Shown one piece after another: positions 1-12,044 of a DNA stretch of 64,000 nt. The notes under the pieces are model-generated. The model was given only the letters and a program-made list of their open reading frames with translations, was not told where the DNA came from and searched no databases. The first letter of the stretch is position 1. Every line of letters starts with the position of its first letter. A program made the position numbers and the translations under genes. The stretch comes from Thermococcus piezophilus (GTDB taxonomy: Archaea; Methanobacteriota_B; Thermococci; Thermococcales; Thermococcaceae), in contig NZ_CP015520.1 of the NCBI RefSeq assembly GCF_001647085.1, positions 1,756,219-1,820,218 of the forward strand, in the 5' to 3' direction.

Positions 1-2081
<2,081 letters not shown>

Positions 2082-2247
2082 ATCACCCCCAAACTTTTCA
2101 AAAAATCTGTTTAAAACCGAAGGTTTTATACCTTAAGTTGTTTTCTCTCGAAACACCGACGATGAGACGAATTAGGTTACCCTAATTAAGGTAATCTTTG
2201 TCAGAATGACAGCCAACGTTTATTAATCCCCGGGCGAAGAAACGATC
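2082..2247. promoter_or_regulatory. Divergent promoter region with overlapping inverted repeats
   Basis: Carries the minus-strand TATA box of the flavoprotein gene (about 2123-2133) and a plus-strand TATA-like TTTATTAA at about 2219-2226, 22-29 bp before the SDR start, which would give a nearly leaderless mRNA. Between them are two interlocked inverted repeats: TTAGG/CCTAA (2172-2176, 2181-2185) and TTACC/GGTAA (2177-2181, 2190-2194). This fits an operator for a dimeric regulator; which one is unknown. Confidence 0.5.
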
Positions 2248-3054
2248 ATGAGCGTGGAGATAGACCTCAATGGCATGGGTGTTCTCGTGACCGCCTCATC
2301 GAGGGGGATAGGCTTCAACGCCGCGCGGGAGCTCTTAAAGAGGAACGCCCGAGTCGTGATAAGCTCAAAAAACGAGAAAAACCTCAGAAAGGCCCTCGAC
2401 GATCTTTCAAGTTATGGCGAGGTCTATGCAGTCAGGGCGAACCTTCTCGACCAAGTGGAGCTTGAAAATCTCGTGAGGGAGAGCTGGGAGCTTTTGGAAG
2501 GAGTCGACGCCCTCGTCTGGAACGCCGGGAACGTCCGCTGTGAGCCGTGCATCCTCCACGAGGTGAGTTACATCGACTGGACTGAGGCTTCCACACTCCA
2601 CACGGTTGCTCCGGGCTACCTTACAACACTCTTTGTCCAAACGTGGCTCGAAAGAAAAACGAAGGGCGTCCTCGTTTACCTCAACTCCATCTCGATAAAG
2701 GAGCCAATGCCGCCGCTGGTTCTGGCGGACGTTACGAGAGCCGGCCTTGTTCAGCTGGCGAAGAGCGTTTCGAGAACTTACGGAAAGCACGGAATAAGGG
2801 CCTACAGCGTTCTGCTCGGCAGCTTCGATACACCTGGCGCACGGGAGAACCTCAAGGCCGTTGCCGAGTCGAGGGGCGAGACCTTTGAGGAGACCTGGGA
2901 GAGGGAAGTGCTGGGCAGAACGCCCCTCCACAGGACTGGCAGATGGGACGAGCTTGGCTCACTCGTAGCTTTTCTCCTGAGCGATGAGGCAGAGTACATG
3001 CTCGGCTCGACGGTGGTCATAGACGGCGCAATGACGGGGGGGATAAGCCTTTAA
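2248..3054 (+). CDS. SDR-family oxidoreductase with non-canonical active site
   Basis: 268-residue Rossmann protein of the short-chain dehydrogenase/reductase superfamily. The cofactor loop is TASSRGIG (family TGxxxGIG), followed by WNAGN, matching the NNAG motif. Where classical SDRs have YxxxK, this protein reads LADVTRAGL, so the catalytic Tyr and Lys are replaced by Ala and Arg; the Ser of LNSIS is kept. This is typical of the BKR-like divergent SDR subgroup rather than damage. Substrate unknown. No strong Shine-Dalgarno sequence is visible, consistent with leaderless expression. Confidence 0.85.
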   Translation: MSVEIDLNGMGVLVTASSRGIGFNAARELLKRNARVVISSKNEKNLRKALDDLSSYGEVYAVRANLLDQVELENLVRESWELLEGVDALVWNAGNVRCEPCILHEVSYIDWTEASTLHTVAPGYLTTLFVQTWLERKTKGVLVYLNSISIKEPMPPLVLADVTRAGLVQLAKSVSRTYGKHGIRAYSVLLGSFDTPGARENLKAVAESRGETFEETWEREVLGRTPLHRTGRWDELGSLVAFLLSDEAEYMLGSTVVIDGAMTGGISL

Positions 3055-3109
3055 GCCATCTTCCCCTATTTTATGCCCATAAAAGAGACTTTCTAAGAGA
3101 TACTTTCCC

Positions 3110-3381
3110 ATCAAGATAACGCCGCTCAACCCGACGGTGAGCGTGCTAAAGAATAAGCTCACTAACGACGTTGACCTTGAGACGGGCCTTCCGATGAAGC
3201 ACAGGAAGTTCGTGGACGATTAAAGAGGCTCGGCTACGACATCATTATATCGGTCAGCGACACGAGGGAGAACCTCATCGGCTCGAACTGCGGCCAGTAC
3301 ATCCTCCGCATCCTCAAGAAGAGGCCAGAGCTGAGGGAAGCGTACACCTTCGCGAAGGGGTTTGAGTTTAAGGTGAGCTGA
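3110..3381 (+). pseudogene. Remnant tail of a radical-SAM-like protein
   Basis: One frame reads LNPTVSVLKNKLTNDVDLE and continues to KHRKFVDD before a TAA; after a one-base shift near 3221 the sense continues as KRLGYDIIISVSDTRENLIG, then SNCGQYILRILKKRP to a stop at 3381. The joined text reads as one conserved C-terminal segment and resembles, from memory, the tail of archaeal radical SAM proteins of the AF0577 type. No upstream Cx3Cx2C part is present, so the gene is a 5'-truncated, frameshifted fossil. Family assignment is tentative; the presence of a coding remnant is more certain. Confidence 0.45.
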
Positions 3382-3547
3382 CCAAAAGCCCTTATCTCTT
3401 CTTCTGCGTTCTTTAGCTGGTCTTTTCGAGCGCTGAGGGTAAGATGAAACTCGGGATGAGCGCCCATGAGAAACCTAGGGCGGGTGATTCTGCGGGATGT
3501 CAAAAAAGTTTTTATAACTTAAGTTAGTAGAAGTAACATGATATACC

Positions 3548-5570
3548 ATGAGAATAGTTGGGGGTAAAAATACAGAACTTTAGATCTATCAAAGAGATTG
3601 AAATATCACCTATTGGAGATGCACTTATTCTTAGTTGGAAAGAACAATGCAGGAAAAAGTGCTATTCTAAGTGCAATCGGTGCTTTTTTGGAGAAAAAAG
3701 TCTAACAGAAAGTGATTTTCACAAAAGAGACACTAGAAAACAAATAATCACTAAGATGACCTTTGAAATCAGTGACACAAACCTCGACTCTTTGTTATGT
3801 GATAGGACTTATGGTATAGGTAGTAACAGAGTACTCAGTAGCACATCTAGACTCCCAAATGGCCAATCAGTTAGGAAAGCTAGAGATGAACTTCAAGAGG
3901 TTATTCAATATAAAAAACAGACGACATTAAAAGACATGAGCTGTATCGAATTTGGTTAAATAAGTTAAAAGAAAGACTAGGAATTAATCAAGAAGACGGT
4001 CATCAGTATCTCACAGTGACTTTGACAATATCGAAAAATAACAATGGGATATCTCAGGAGTATACCCTCCTTACAGGGGCAGAACTCAAAAAAACCTCAG
4101 CTAAGAGCTCTGCTTCCAGAGCTCGTATACATCAGTGATGAAAGGAACTACTCAAATGAAGAACAATCAAAGAAAACACTTGGACTGAGAAATTAGTCAG
4201 GCTTTATTGGGAAGGAGTCAACGATTCGATTACTAAAAAAGAAGCTGAACTACAAGAGGAACTGGCAAGATTAACAGAGCACTATGAGAATGAAATCAAC
4301 CAATTCTTTAAAACCTATTATAGTGGTGAGTATGCAGTCAAACTTGATCCTAATATAGATCTAAGGAAGGCAGTAAATGTGGAGGTCAAAATGAAAATTC
4401 TGGGGATTCTTAAGGAATATCATTAACCAATGTTGGCGCAGGGTCAGGAGCATGTATTTAGTCTCACTATTGGAGGCATATCTTAAACTCTCCCATGTTC
4501 CTCGTGCTATATTCATCTTTGAAGAACCCGAGATTTATCTTCACCCTGAGCTTCAAAAGAAGATGGCGAGAATTTTATATGAACTTCCAAGAAGAACTGG
4601 GAATCAGGTATTTTTCTCCACACATTCTCCTATGTTGCTCCAGCATTTTGACATCTCAAACGTCAAGCATGTTTATATGTCCTCTGGGAGTACAAAAATC
4701 AAAGAGGCCAAATTAAGCCAAATCCTCTCCGATTTAGGTTATTCAACAGTGGACATCATACATAAGGAGTTTGTTATTATTGTGGAAGGTCCGGATGACA
4801 CTAGGAGAATCACAGAAATATTATCAAAATTCACGGGATGGAATCCTCATGAAGTAAAGAAACGAATTTATTTCCTTGAGGCGAGGGGATCTAAAAACAT
4901 TGCCGCATATGCCACCCTTAGATTTATGGGAATAACAGAGTTAAAGGACAACTTTGCAATTATACTGGACTCCGACAAAATTTCGCCAAAGAAACTTAAA
5001 GAGCGCTTAATCAATGTATACAAGCAAAATACTGGTATGGGAAAGAGAAAGCTGGTGACCATATCCTTGTTCTTAAGTATTCCTCCCTTGAAAACTATCT
5101 CATTGATCATGAGGTACTCCTGAACATGGGCATCATTCAGTCTAAGGAGGAATACATAAACTTGCTTAAGCAATTTATTGAAGAGAATAAAGAGGAGATT
5201 GAAGGATATTGGGAAAAGAAAAAGAATAGAAGATAGAGACCTTAACATTGAATCCTATCGTCAGCAATTGTTTTCAGGTAGTATCAGTGATGATGAATTC
5301 ATAGAGAACTGTAAAAGGCTCATACGAGGTCACAACTTATATGACTATCTGTGGGATAAACTCATTAGAAGCTCAGATGAGCTTAGACGTCGTTTTAGTA
5401 GTAAAGAGGGGTATGACTCCGCATATATAGATAGTGCATCATGGGAAACTTTTGCTGAGATACTTGACTTTTTAAGTGGCCTAAACTACTTAAATGGACG
5501 CCTAATCAAAGAGAAAACAGGAGATAAGGCAACTTTAATGACCCGGCTAACTCATCAGTCCGTTTCGTGA
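3548..5570 (+). pseudogene. Decayed OLD-family ATPase/Toprim nuclease
   Basis: Pieces of one protein appear in order in shifting frames: KIQNFRSIKEIEIS (N-terminal strand, 3567 on), VGKNNAGKSAILSAIGAF (Walker A, about 3638-3690, another frame), a coiled-coil region (about 4190-4400), FIFEEPEIYLHPELQ (Walker B, about 4515), FSTHSP (about 4614), IIVEGPDD (Toprim, about 4780) and a basic C-terminal region up to 5570. At least five frameshifts separate them, so no functional product is possible. OLD proteins are phage-defence or mobile-element nucleases. The stretch is visibly more AT-rich than its neighbours, suggesting horizontal acquisition. A TATA-like TTTTTATAA lies at about 3509-3517. The 3' end overlaps the convergent amidohydrolase by 16 bp. 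Confidence 0.8.
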
Positions 5571-6694
5571 ATCAGCTCTCCCTCCGCGAAGACGTGCGTC
5601 GGGTAGTTCTCCATGTGGAACGGATCGCCGTTCCAGACCACCAGCGAGGCCCACTTGTCCTTCTCGATGCTTCCGAGCTTGTCGTCAACGCCGAGGATTT
5701 TCGCATTGTTGTGGGTTATGATTTTTATTGCCTCTTCCTTGCTCATGCCGAGCCTTATGAAGTGCCTGAGCTGGAGGTAGAGGTTGGCCTGGAGCGTAAC
5801 TGGGTGGTCGCTCATCAGCCCAAAGAGCAGCTTGACCTCGAGCAGGTATCTGGCGTTCTTCCAGTCCTCATGCTTCAGCTCGACCTTGTAGGGCAGGGAA
5901 TCAAAGGGGCCGTAGACGAGTGGCACGCCTTCTTTCTTTATCTTCTCAAAGGTTTCCCTGCTGTGGACGTCGCAGGCGTGTTCGATGGTTATCTTAAGTC
6001 CAAACTTCCGCTTTATCATCAGCAGGGCGGCGATGTCATCTTCCTTATGCACATGGACCCTGAGCGGAACCTCTCCTTTAAGGACCGGGATTAGTGCCTC
6101 AACCGTTGGCTCTATCTCTTCCGGTTCTTTCTTGTCCTTCTCGAGCAAAGCTATCGTCTTCTGCGTCTTTATGAGCCAGTCGAGGAGAATACCTATGGCA
6201 CCCATCCTCGTGCTTGGCCTTGTTCCCTTCCAGTTCGTGGTCGAGCGCGGGTTGTAGCCGAAGGCAGCTTTGACACCGACGTATTTCATGAAGGCATCCT
6301 CTATGTCTCTGCCATAGTTCTTGATGAGAACGGCCCTTCCACCGATGATGTTCCCGCTGCCAGGCAGGACGGACGAATACAGAACGCCAAACTCAATCGA
6401 GTGCTTGAAAGCCTTGTCGTCCATGTAGATGGAGTAAAGCGCATCAACGAGCGGAAGGACTGCATCCATCTGCTCGTTGGTCTCGTCTTCCTGGTAGGGC
6501 TCGCCGTAGCGGCCCATTCCTATGTGGCTGTGACCATCGATGAATGCAGGGGTTACAACGCCCTCCGCTATCACTTCGGCCTCCTTGGGCTTCTCCTTCG
6601 TTATCTCCTTAATCTCCTTGTCGAAGACTACGTATACGTCTTTCTGGACGTTGCCCAGACCATCGTAGAGAATGGTGGCTTTAACGGCCTTCAT
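5555..6694 (-). CDS. Metal-dependent amidohydrolase
   Basis: About 379 residues of the amidohydrolase (imidazolonepropionase/dihydroorotase-like) superfamily. Metal ligands are visible in order: the HSH of FIDGHSHIG near residue 55, RVHVHKEDD, IEHACD and the Asp of GLMSDHP, followed by the usual C-terminal strand GSIEKDKWASLVVWNGDP. It probably hydrolyses a cyclic amide, imide or amidine; the substrate is unknown. The ATG at 6694 with GGTGA just upstream is preferred over a GTG nine bases earlier. Its 3' end overlaps the dead OLD gene. Confidence 0.88.
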   Translation of the reverse strand: MKAVKATILYDGLGNVQKDVYVVFDKEIKEITKEKPKEAEVIAEGVVTPAFIDGHSHIGMGRYGEPYQEDETNEQMDAVLPLVDALYSIYMDDKAFKHSIEFGVLYSSVLPGSGNIIGGRAVLIKNYGRDIEDAFMKYVGVKAAFGYNPRSTTNWKGTRPSTRMGAIGILLDWLIKTQKTIALLEKDKKEPEEIEPTVEALIPVLKGEVPLRVHVHKEDDIAALLMIKRKFGLKITIEHACDVHSRETFEKIKKEGVPLVYGPFDSLPYKVELKHEDWKNARYLLEVKLLFGLMSDHPVTLQANLYLQLRHFIRLGMSKEEAIKIITHNNAKILGVDDKLGSIEKDKWASLVVWNGDPFHMENYPTHVFAEGELIHETD

Positions 6695-6854
6695 GGTCGT
6701 CACCGCTTAAGAGTTCGCTCGAACGCTTAAATGCCTGTCGATTCTGTAATTACCGAATAGCATAATCACATAGTCTAGAATAATGCAGAAGCCTAGGACG
6801 AACCAAGGAGACCTTTCTGAAAGCCCTGCAAAAGAGAATGAAATAGAAAGGGGC

Positions 6855-8498
6855 TCACATGCCCATTTCCATGCCACCCATTCCGCCAGGCATTCCGCCC
6901 TCTCCGCCTTCCGGCTTGCTGAGCTTGGCGGCGATGACGTCATCTATGCGGAGTATCATTATTGCCGCCTCGCTGGCGCTCTTGATGGCCTGCTTCTTGA
7001 CGCGGAGCGGCTCGATGATGCTCCTCTCGATCATGTCAGCAGGCCCGCCTTCGAAGATGTCTATGCCTATGTTCTTACCCTTGTTCTTGTGCTCGCTGAT
7101 GACCTTGACGAGCATCTCGACGGTGTCGAGACCTGCGTTCTCAGCGAGGGTCTTCGGGATTATCTTAAGAGCCTCAGCGAAGGCCTCTATAGCAAGGGCC
7201 TCCTTGCCGCCAACGGCCTTGGCGTACTCGTCGAGCTTGATACTGAGCTCTATCTCGCCGGCACCCCCGGCCGGGAGAACTGCTCCATCCTCCATGACGT
7301 CCTTGGCGACCTTGACGGCATCCTCAAGGGCCCTCTCAACCTCGTCGACGACGTGCTCGGTACCACCCCTGATGAGGATTGTTACTGCCTTTGGATTCTT
7401 GCAGCCCTCGACGAAGATCATGCTCTCGCCCGCTATCTTGCGCTCCTCAACTATCTCAGCATAGCCGAGGTCCTCACTGGTAAGGTCCTTGACGTTGGTG
7501 ACTATCTTGGCACCGGTGGCCTTGGCGAGTTTCTCCATGTCGCTCTTCTTGACGCGCCTGACGGCGAGGATGCCGTACTTGGCGAGGTAGTGCTGGGCAA
7601 GGTCATCAATACCCTTCTGGACGAAGACGACGTTAGCTCCAGTTGCGGCTATCTGCTCGACCATGTCCTTGAGCATCTTCTCCTCCTGCTCGATAAACTG
7701 GAAGAGCTGGTCGGGGCTGGTGATGTTAATCTTAGCGTCGGTCTCGGTCTTCTTGACCTCGAGGGCGTCGTTGATGAGGGCTATCTTAGCGTTCTCGACC
7801 TTGGTCGGCATCCTCGGGTGGACGCGCTCCTTGTCGATAACCACACCGCGGATGAGCTCGCTCTCCTCGACGCTCTCGCCGGCTTTCTTCTCGATCTTAA
7901 TGTTGTCTATGTCAACAACGTACTTGCCGTTCTTCTTCTCGGCGACCTGCTTGACGGCCTCGACAGCGAGCTTGGCAAAGAGGTCCTTGTGGCTCTCGGC
8001 GTTCTTACCTGTGATTGAAGTCATGGCTATCTTCAGGAGGGTCTCCTCGTCGTTGGGAGTGACCTCGATGGCGATGTCCTCGAGTATTTCCTGGGCCTTC
8101 TCGGCGGCCATTGTATAACCCTTAACGATGATGCTTGGGTGGATGTTCTGGTCAAGAAGCTCCTCGGCCTTCCTAAGAAGCTCGCCAGCGATGACGACAG
8201 CAGTGGTGGTACCGTCACCGGCCTCCTTATCCTGAGTCTTAGCAACCTCAACCATCATCTTAGCAGCAGGGTGCTGGAGGTCAATCCTGTCGAGAATGGT
8301 GGCTCCATCGTTGGTAATGACAACATCTCCAAGGCTGTCAACAAGCATCTTGTCCATACCCTTCGGACCGAGGGTGGTCCTCACTGTCTCAGCAATAATC
8401 CTCGCGGCGAGGATGTTAAGCCTCTGGGCGTCCCTTCCAACGTACCTCTGGGTCCCCTCAGGCAGAATAACAACCGGCTGTCCACTAAGCTGTGCCAT
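6855..8498 (-). CDS. thsB: Thermosome (group II chaperonin) subunit
   Basis: 547-residue ATP-driven folding chaperone that assembles into double rings closed by a built-in lid. It has GPKGMDKM and NDGATIL near the N-terminus, the ATPase signature [15 protein letters not shown], and GGAGEIELS in the C-terminal equatorial domain. It ends in a Gly/Met-rich tail ([14 protein letters not shown]), as in the CpkB/ThsB-type subunit of Thermococcus. The ATG follows a GGAGGA ribosome site. The TATA box is TTTTTATAG on the minus strand (about 8550-8558), and a 19-bp palindrome lies just upstream. Subunit letter is inferred from the tail. Confidence 0.96.
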   Translation of the reverse strand: MAQLSGQPVVILPEGTQRYVGRDAQRLNILAARIIAETVRTTLGPKGMDKMLVDSLGDVVITNDGATILDRIDLQHPAAKMMVEVAKTQDKEAGDGTTTAVVIAGELLRKAEELLDQNIHPSIIVKGYTMAAEKAQEILEDIAIEVTPNDEETLLKIAMTSITGKNAESHKDLFAKLAVEAVKQVAEKKNGKYVVDIDNIKIEKKAGESVEESELIRGVVIDKERVHPRMPTKVENAKIALINDALEVKKTETDAKINITSPDQLFQFIEQEEKMLKDMVEQIAATGANVVFVQKGIDDLAQHYLAKYGILAVRRVKKSDMEKLAKATGAKIVTNVKDLTSEDLGYAEIVEERKIAGESMIFVEGCKNPKAVTILIRGGTEHVVDEVERALEDAVKVAKDVMEDGAVLPAGGAGEIELSIKLDEYAKAVGGKEALAIEAFAEALKIIPKTLAENAGLDTVEMLVKVISEHKNKGKNIGIDIFEGGPADMIERSIIEPLRVKKQAIKSASEAAIMILRIDDVIAAKLSKPEGGEGGMPGGMGGMEMGM

Positions 8499-8566
8499 TC
8501 GACATTCCTCCTTCTAAATCAATTTGGCAAAAACGCTTCGTCAGCGCTCTATAAAAACTTTTGGGT

Positions 8567-8585
8567 CAAAAATTTCAAATTTTTG
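8567..8585. promoter_or_regulatory. 19-bp perfect palindrome upstream of the thermosome TATA box
   Basis: Arms CAAAAATTT (8567-8575) and AAATTTTTG (8577-8585) flank one central base. The site lies directly upstream of the thermosome BRE/TATA, where activators bind in archaea; the heat-shock repressor Phr is known to bind below the TATA box. It may serve the divergent 8673 gene instead. Confidence 0.5.
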
Positions 8586-8672
8586 AGATTTTTTTAAACA
8601 TATGACAGCAGTTAAGGAAAAAAGTGGGGGAAAAGGCTAAAACCTTCAATAGCAACAAGGAGTGGTGTGGAA

Positions 8673-8987
8673 ATGGAGCCGACCATCTACAACGTGCCCT
8701 TGGGGAAAATAAGGGAGATTTCCGAAGGCATCGAAAAATACGGGATAGTCGGAATAGAAATTGAGAACGAAGCTTCCCTATTTGATGATATGCTCCAGTC
8801 GGACAAGGAGAGGCTTAAATACGCCCGTGAGAAGCTCGACGATAGAACCATCGACTCGGCACTGCTGGTCGTAAAGGACGGTACTGGAACGCTCGTGGTG
8901 AAGATGGAGAACATCATAATGATACACGTTACAGTCGGGGATTACGGAAGGCTAATAGAAGATTTCGAACTAAAGAGGAGGGAGTGA
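8673..8987 (+). CDS. Conserved small hypothetical protein upstream of Bud32
   Basis: About 104 residues, acidic, not recognised. It has an N-terminal segment YNVPLGKIREISEGIEKYG, a charged helix around residues 40-60 and a C-terminal beta-rich part (SALLVVKDGTGTLVVKMENI). No signal peptide or membrane segment. The ATG at 8673 is chosen over a GTG six bases earlier because AGGAG/GGTG sits 5-9 bases upstream. The stop is one base before the Bud32 GTG start, so the two are co-transcribed. A role near the KEOPS complex is only a guess from this linkage. Confidence 0.75.
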   Translation: MEPTIYNVPLGKIREISEGIEKYGIVGIEIENEASLFDDMLQSDKERLKYAREKLDDRTIDSALLVVKDGTGTLVVKMENIIMIHVTVGDYGRLIEDFELKRRE

Positions 8988-8988
8988 G

Positions 8989-9651
8989 GTGGAGCTGATA
9001 AAGCAGGGCGCGGAGGCAAAGATTTATCTCGCAGACTTCGGTGAACTGTACTTTTCCTGGGATAATGAGAAGATCATCATCAAGCACAGGATTCCAAAGC
9101 GCTACCGCATAAGGGAAATAGATGAAAGGTTAAGGAAAGAGCGCACCGTTCGCGAGGCGAGGGTTCTCCACAGGGCCAAGGAGTTCGGTGTCAACTGTCC
9201 CTACGTTTATGAGGTCGATTTGAGGGACATGAAGATAACCATGGAGTTCATAGAGGGAGAAAGACTGAAGGAGCTCCTTGAGAGCGTCCCGATGGAGGAA
9301 AGGCTGAAGCTATGCAGAGAGATAGGCAGACAGGTAGGAAAGCTCCACGAGGCCGGAATAGTGCACGGCGACTTGACTACCTCAAACATGATACTCCGTG
9401 GTGGGAAAGTTTACCTGATTGACTTTGGCTTGGCGGACTTCGATCCTACGCTGGAGGCCCGGGGGGTTGACATCCACCTGCTTAAGAGGGCAATGGAGAG
9501 CACGCATTATACCTGGTTCGAGGAGGGCTTTGAAGCGGTGCTGGAGGGCTATGCTGAGGTCAGGGGCAAAGAGAAGGCAGCAGAGCTGAAAGCTAAGATT
9601 GAAGAAATCGAGAGCAGGGGACGGTACAGGGAGAGGAGCTGGGTGAGTTAG
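8989..9651 (+). CDS. bud32: Bud32/PRPK atypical kinase-ATPase of the KEOPS complex
   Basis: 220 residues of the minimal RIO-like kinase that works with Kae1 in making the t6A37 modification of ANN-decoding tRNAs. Visible motifs are an N-terminal QGAEAKIY loop, IIIKHRIPKRYR with the ATP-contacting Lys, the catalytic loop HGDLTTSNM, the DFG motif in IDFGLADFD, and the basic C-terminal tail RGRYRERSWVS typical of Bud32. It starts with GTG immediately after the preceding stop. Kae1 is not fused and not in the window. Its 3' end overlaps the intended stop of the convergent MutS2-like gene by 3 bases. Confidence 0.95.
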   Translation: MELIKQGAEAKIYLADFGELYFSWDNEKIIIKHRIPKRYRIREIDERLRKERTVREARVLHRAKEFGVNCPYVYEVDLRDMKITMEFIEGERLKELLESVPMEERLKLCREIGRQVGKLHEAGIVHGDLTTSNMILRGGKVYLIDFGLADFDPTLEARGVDIHLLKRAMESTHYTWFEEGFEAVLEGYAEVRGKEKAAELKAKIEEIESRGRYRERSWVS

Positions 9652-11371
9652 CGGAACGCCCTCCAAACCCTCTCGAAGATCTCCCTCTCTTTTCCACGCT
9701 TCTTCCTCGCGAGCGCTCAACTATGAGCTCGGGCGTGCTTCTCCCAAGCGTTCCAAACTTCGGCTGCCTGTCCACAATGAGGTTGAGGTTCTCGTCCAGA
9801 CCTTTGGCCTCTATGCCGTCAACCCTCGCGAAGGGCAGCTCCCTCTTCAGGTCCTCGCCGAGATGTGAAACTATGACGACGTAAAAGCCCCTCTCGCGGG
9901 CCACCTTGAGAAGTTCGCCGATTATCTTAACGGCCGCTCCGGGCTCGGTTATGGCCTCGAACTCATCTATGAGGATTAGCTTTCTGCCCTTGCCCTTCAG
10001 CGCTCTGACGAACGACCTCAAGGCCGTCTCAAAGGCTCCTGCACTGTAAACACTCCTCTTACGCCTGAAGAGGAAAAGCTCATCGAGGGGCTCGACCCAC
10101 GCTTTCTCCGCCGGAACGGGCAGCCCCATGTGGGCGAGGAGCGTTATCTGTGTGATTAGCTCTAGGAGTGAAGTTTTTCCACCGCTGTTCGCACCGGTGA
10201 GGATTACTACAGGCTCGTCCTTTACCTTCTCTGCGCCTGGAAGGGCAAAGTTCTCGGGCTTTTTCCCGACGACGTAACTCACCGACTGGGGGTTCTCGAT
10301 GAATAGGTGCCTGCCGTTGATAAACGCGATTCCACCGTTCCAGAGCTCGGGGAAGGCAAAGTCCTCCGCGAACTCCTTCACTGCCCTCAGGAAGTCCAGT
10401 TCGTAGACCCTCGCCAGCTCCTCCTTGAGCCTTGGGAGTACTGGGCGGATTCTTTCGAGGACTTCCCTGCTCCTGAGGTAGAGTTCGACTTTGAGTTCCC
10501 TTTCTAGTTCGTCCCTCAGTAACTCGACCCTCTCGGGAGGTACAGAAACAGGGTAAAGCTCTTCGCGTGAGAACAGTTCAACCGTAGCGCCAAGCCTCTC
10601 ACTTAAATCCCTCTCGGTCTCGTTAATTAGCTCGAGTATTTCGCCCTCAATCTCGCCGAAGTGGGAGAAAATTGCCTCATAGTTTCCAGCCTTCAGCTCC
10701 CCCAGGAACTCCAAGAGCTCCTTCCCGCTGAGCGTCAGGCTGAACTTCTCAAGCTTTTCTGAAATCTTCTCGTTCAGCTCGCGCTCCTTGCCGGCTATCA
10801 GTTCTTCGAGCCCATCAAGGAGCCTCCTTTTTTCCATGACTTCTTCGAGTTCTTTAAGCGCCTCGAGAATTTCTTTCGCAACGCTTTTCTCTCCTGTGAG
10901 CTCACCTATACTCACGAGGGCTTGAAGCGTCTCTTTGTTCCCCCATAGAGGCATGATGTAGAGCTCAGGAGCTATATCAGAAGGTGTAAGCTCAACATCG
11001 ATGCCGTAGCCAATGGTGCTGAGGACGAGAGGATAGCCCTCGGCGTCATCTAAGCTTGTTGAGACCTCGCAGAGGTTTAAATTCCCTGCTTTTTCAAGCT
11101 CGCTCTCGTCAACTATCAGAATCCTGTCGTGGAGGAAGTCCCGCCTGAACTTTATGGACCTGATTTTCGAGAGGTAGTCCCTAAGCTTGGGTCTAATCCG
11201 CGGGAGGTTCTCCCTCAGATAGGCCTGTCTCTGGAGGATTTCGTCTTTATCACCCACGGGCTCGAAGCTGTCGAGAATAGCCGAACTCCTATGAAGGACT
11301 AACCTTCTCTTTATATCCTCACGGATAGCCTTGTATATGGCTCTTGCCTCTGGGTTAAGCTTGAGCGTCAT
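9648..11371 (-). CDS. MutS2-like DNA-binding ATPase, frameshifted at its C-terminus
   Basis: About 575 residues of the archaeal MutS2/MutS-like ABC-type ATPase family, presumed to act on branched DNA. A long helical clamp region (roughly residues 150-370) precedes the ATPase with Walker A TGANSGGKTS, a signature-type helix (SVYSAGAFETALRSF) and Walker B KLILIDEFEA with VIVSHLG. No Smr domain. Near 9716 one base seems missing: after LIVERS the frame runs on to 9593, while the next frame gives RKKRGKEREIFERVWRAFR and a TAA at 9648-9650, abutting the Bud32 stop. That endpoint is a strong sign of the true frame. Either a sequencing error or a recent mutation that alters only about 20 residues. 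Confidence 0.85.
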
Positions 11372-11393
11372 CGTTCAAAAGATGGGAAGGGGT

Positions 11394-11913
11394 CTAAAAA
11401 ACCTTCCGCTGGCACTCCACGATTTTCTTGAGGAACTCCTCCTGCTCAAGCATTTCTCACCGCGCTTGAGCTTGACGGCCGCTATCTTGTAGTTGCCTCT
11501 CCCAGCGAAGCGGCAGACTTTTTCTGGCTCGTCCACGAGCCTCGCGACTGCCAAAGTCTTACCGTTGCACTCGACGTAGTCTATCACCGTATCCCTGAAG
11601 CCTGTGAAGATTACCACCGCCTTCCTGCTCGGGTTGAGCGGGGGCAGATCATCGTCTATTGGAGGTAGCTCCCTAACGACGCACTGCCCTGGAAATCCCT
11701 GGCCTTGATACGCTTTACAAGCTCTGGAAGCTCGCCAGTCTTCTCGAAGGCCTTTATATCCTCCCTCGCTATCTCTACTGGTCCTGTCGAGTAGCAGAGG
11801 ACTTTCTCGTCGTGGTACATGATGTAGGTTCCATCATCCATGAAGAGAAACGCTATCCTCTCGCGCAGCTTATTAAATATGTAGTCAGCTTTACTCTTCT
11901 TCACCAGATACAT
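11394..11913 (-). pseudogene. Hypothetical protein gene with two frameshifts
   Basis: Starts at ATG 11913 behind GGTGGGA and reads MYLVKKSKADYIFNKLRERI, then continues FLFMDDGTYIMYHDEK to about 11680. A shift is needed there to continue as QCVVRELPPIDDDLPPLNPS and RKAVVIFTGFRDTV. A second shift at about 11455 gives KMLEQEEFLKKIVECQRKVF and a TAG at 11394. The restored protein would be about 173 residues, soluble and not recognised. The next gene on the strand (MutS2-like) begins 22 bp further on, so they were probably co-transcribed. Restored continuity suggests sequencing error or recent damage. Confidence 0.6.
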
Positions 11914-12044
11914 TACTCCCACCCGGGAAGTCTTCCCGTGGAGGCTTAAAAAAATGGGCTGGCCAGAAGTGAGAACCAACAAAGTTTTATAAGACCAGTG
12001 AGGTTAATACTAACAGAGGCAGTAATCAGTCTGGAGGCTTTTCC

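Noticed and set aside
3234-3503. 89-codon minus-strand frame over the radical-SAM-like remnant
   Set aside because: Its C-terminal half is antisense to the remnant; the N-terminal half alone is too short to support a gene.
6783-8018. 411-codon plus-strand open frame opposite the thermosome
   Set aside because: It is antisense to a certain gene, Leu/Asp-rich as expected from the complement of biased codons, and has no ribosome site or recognisable motif.
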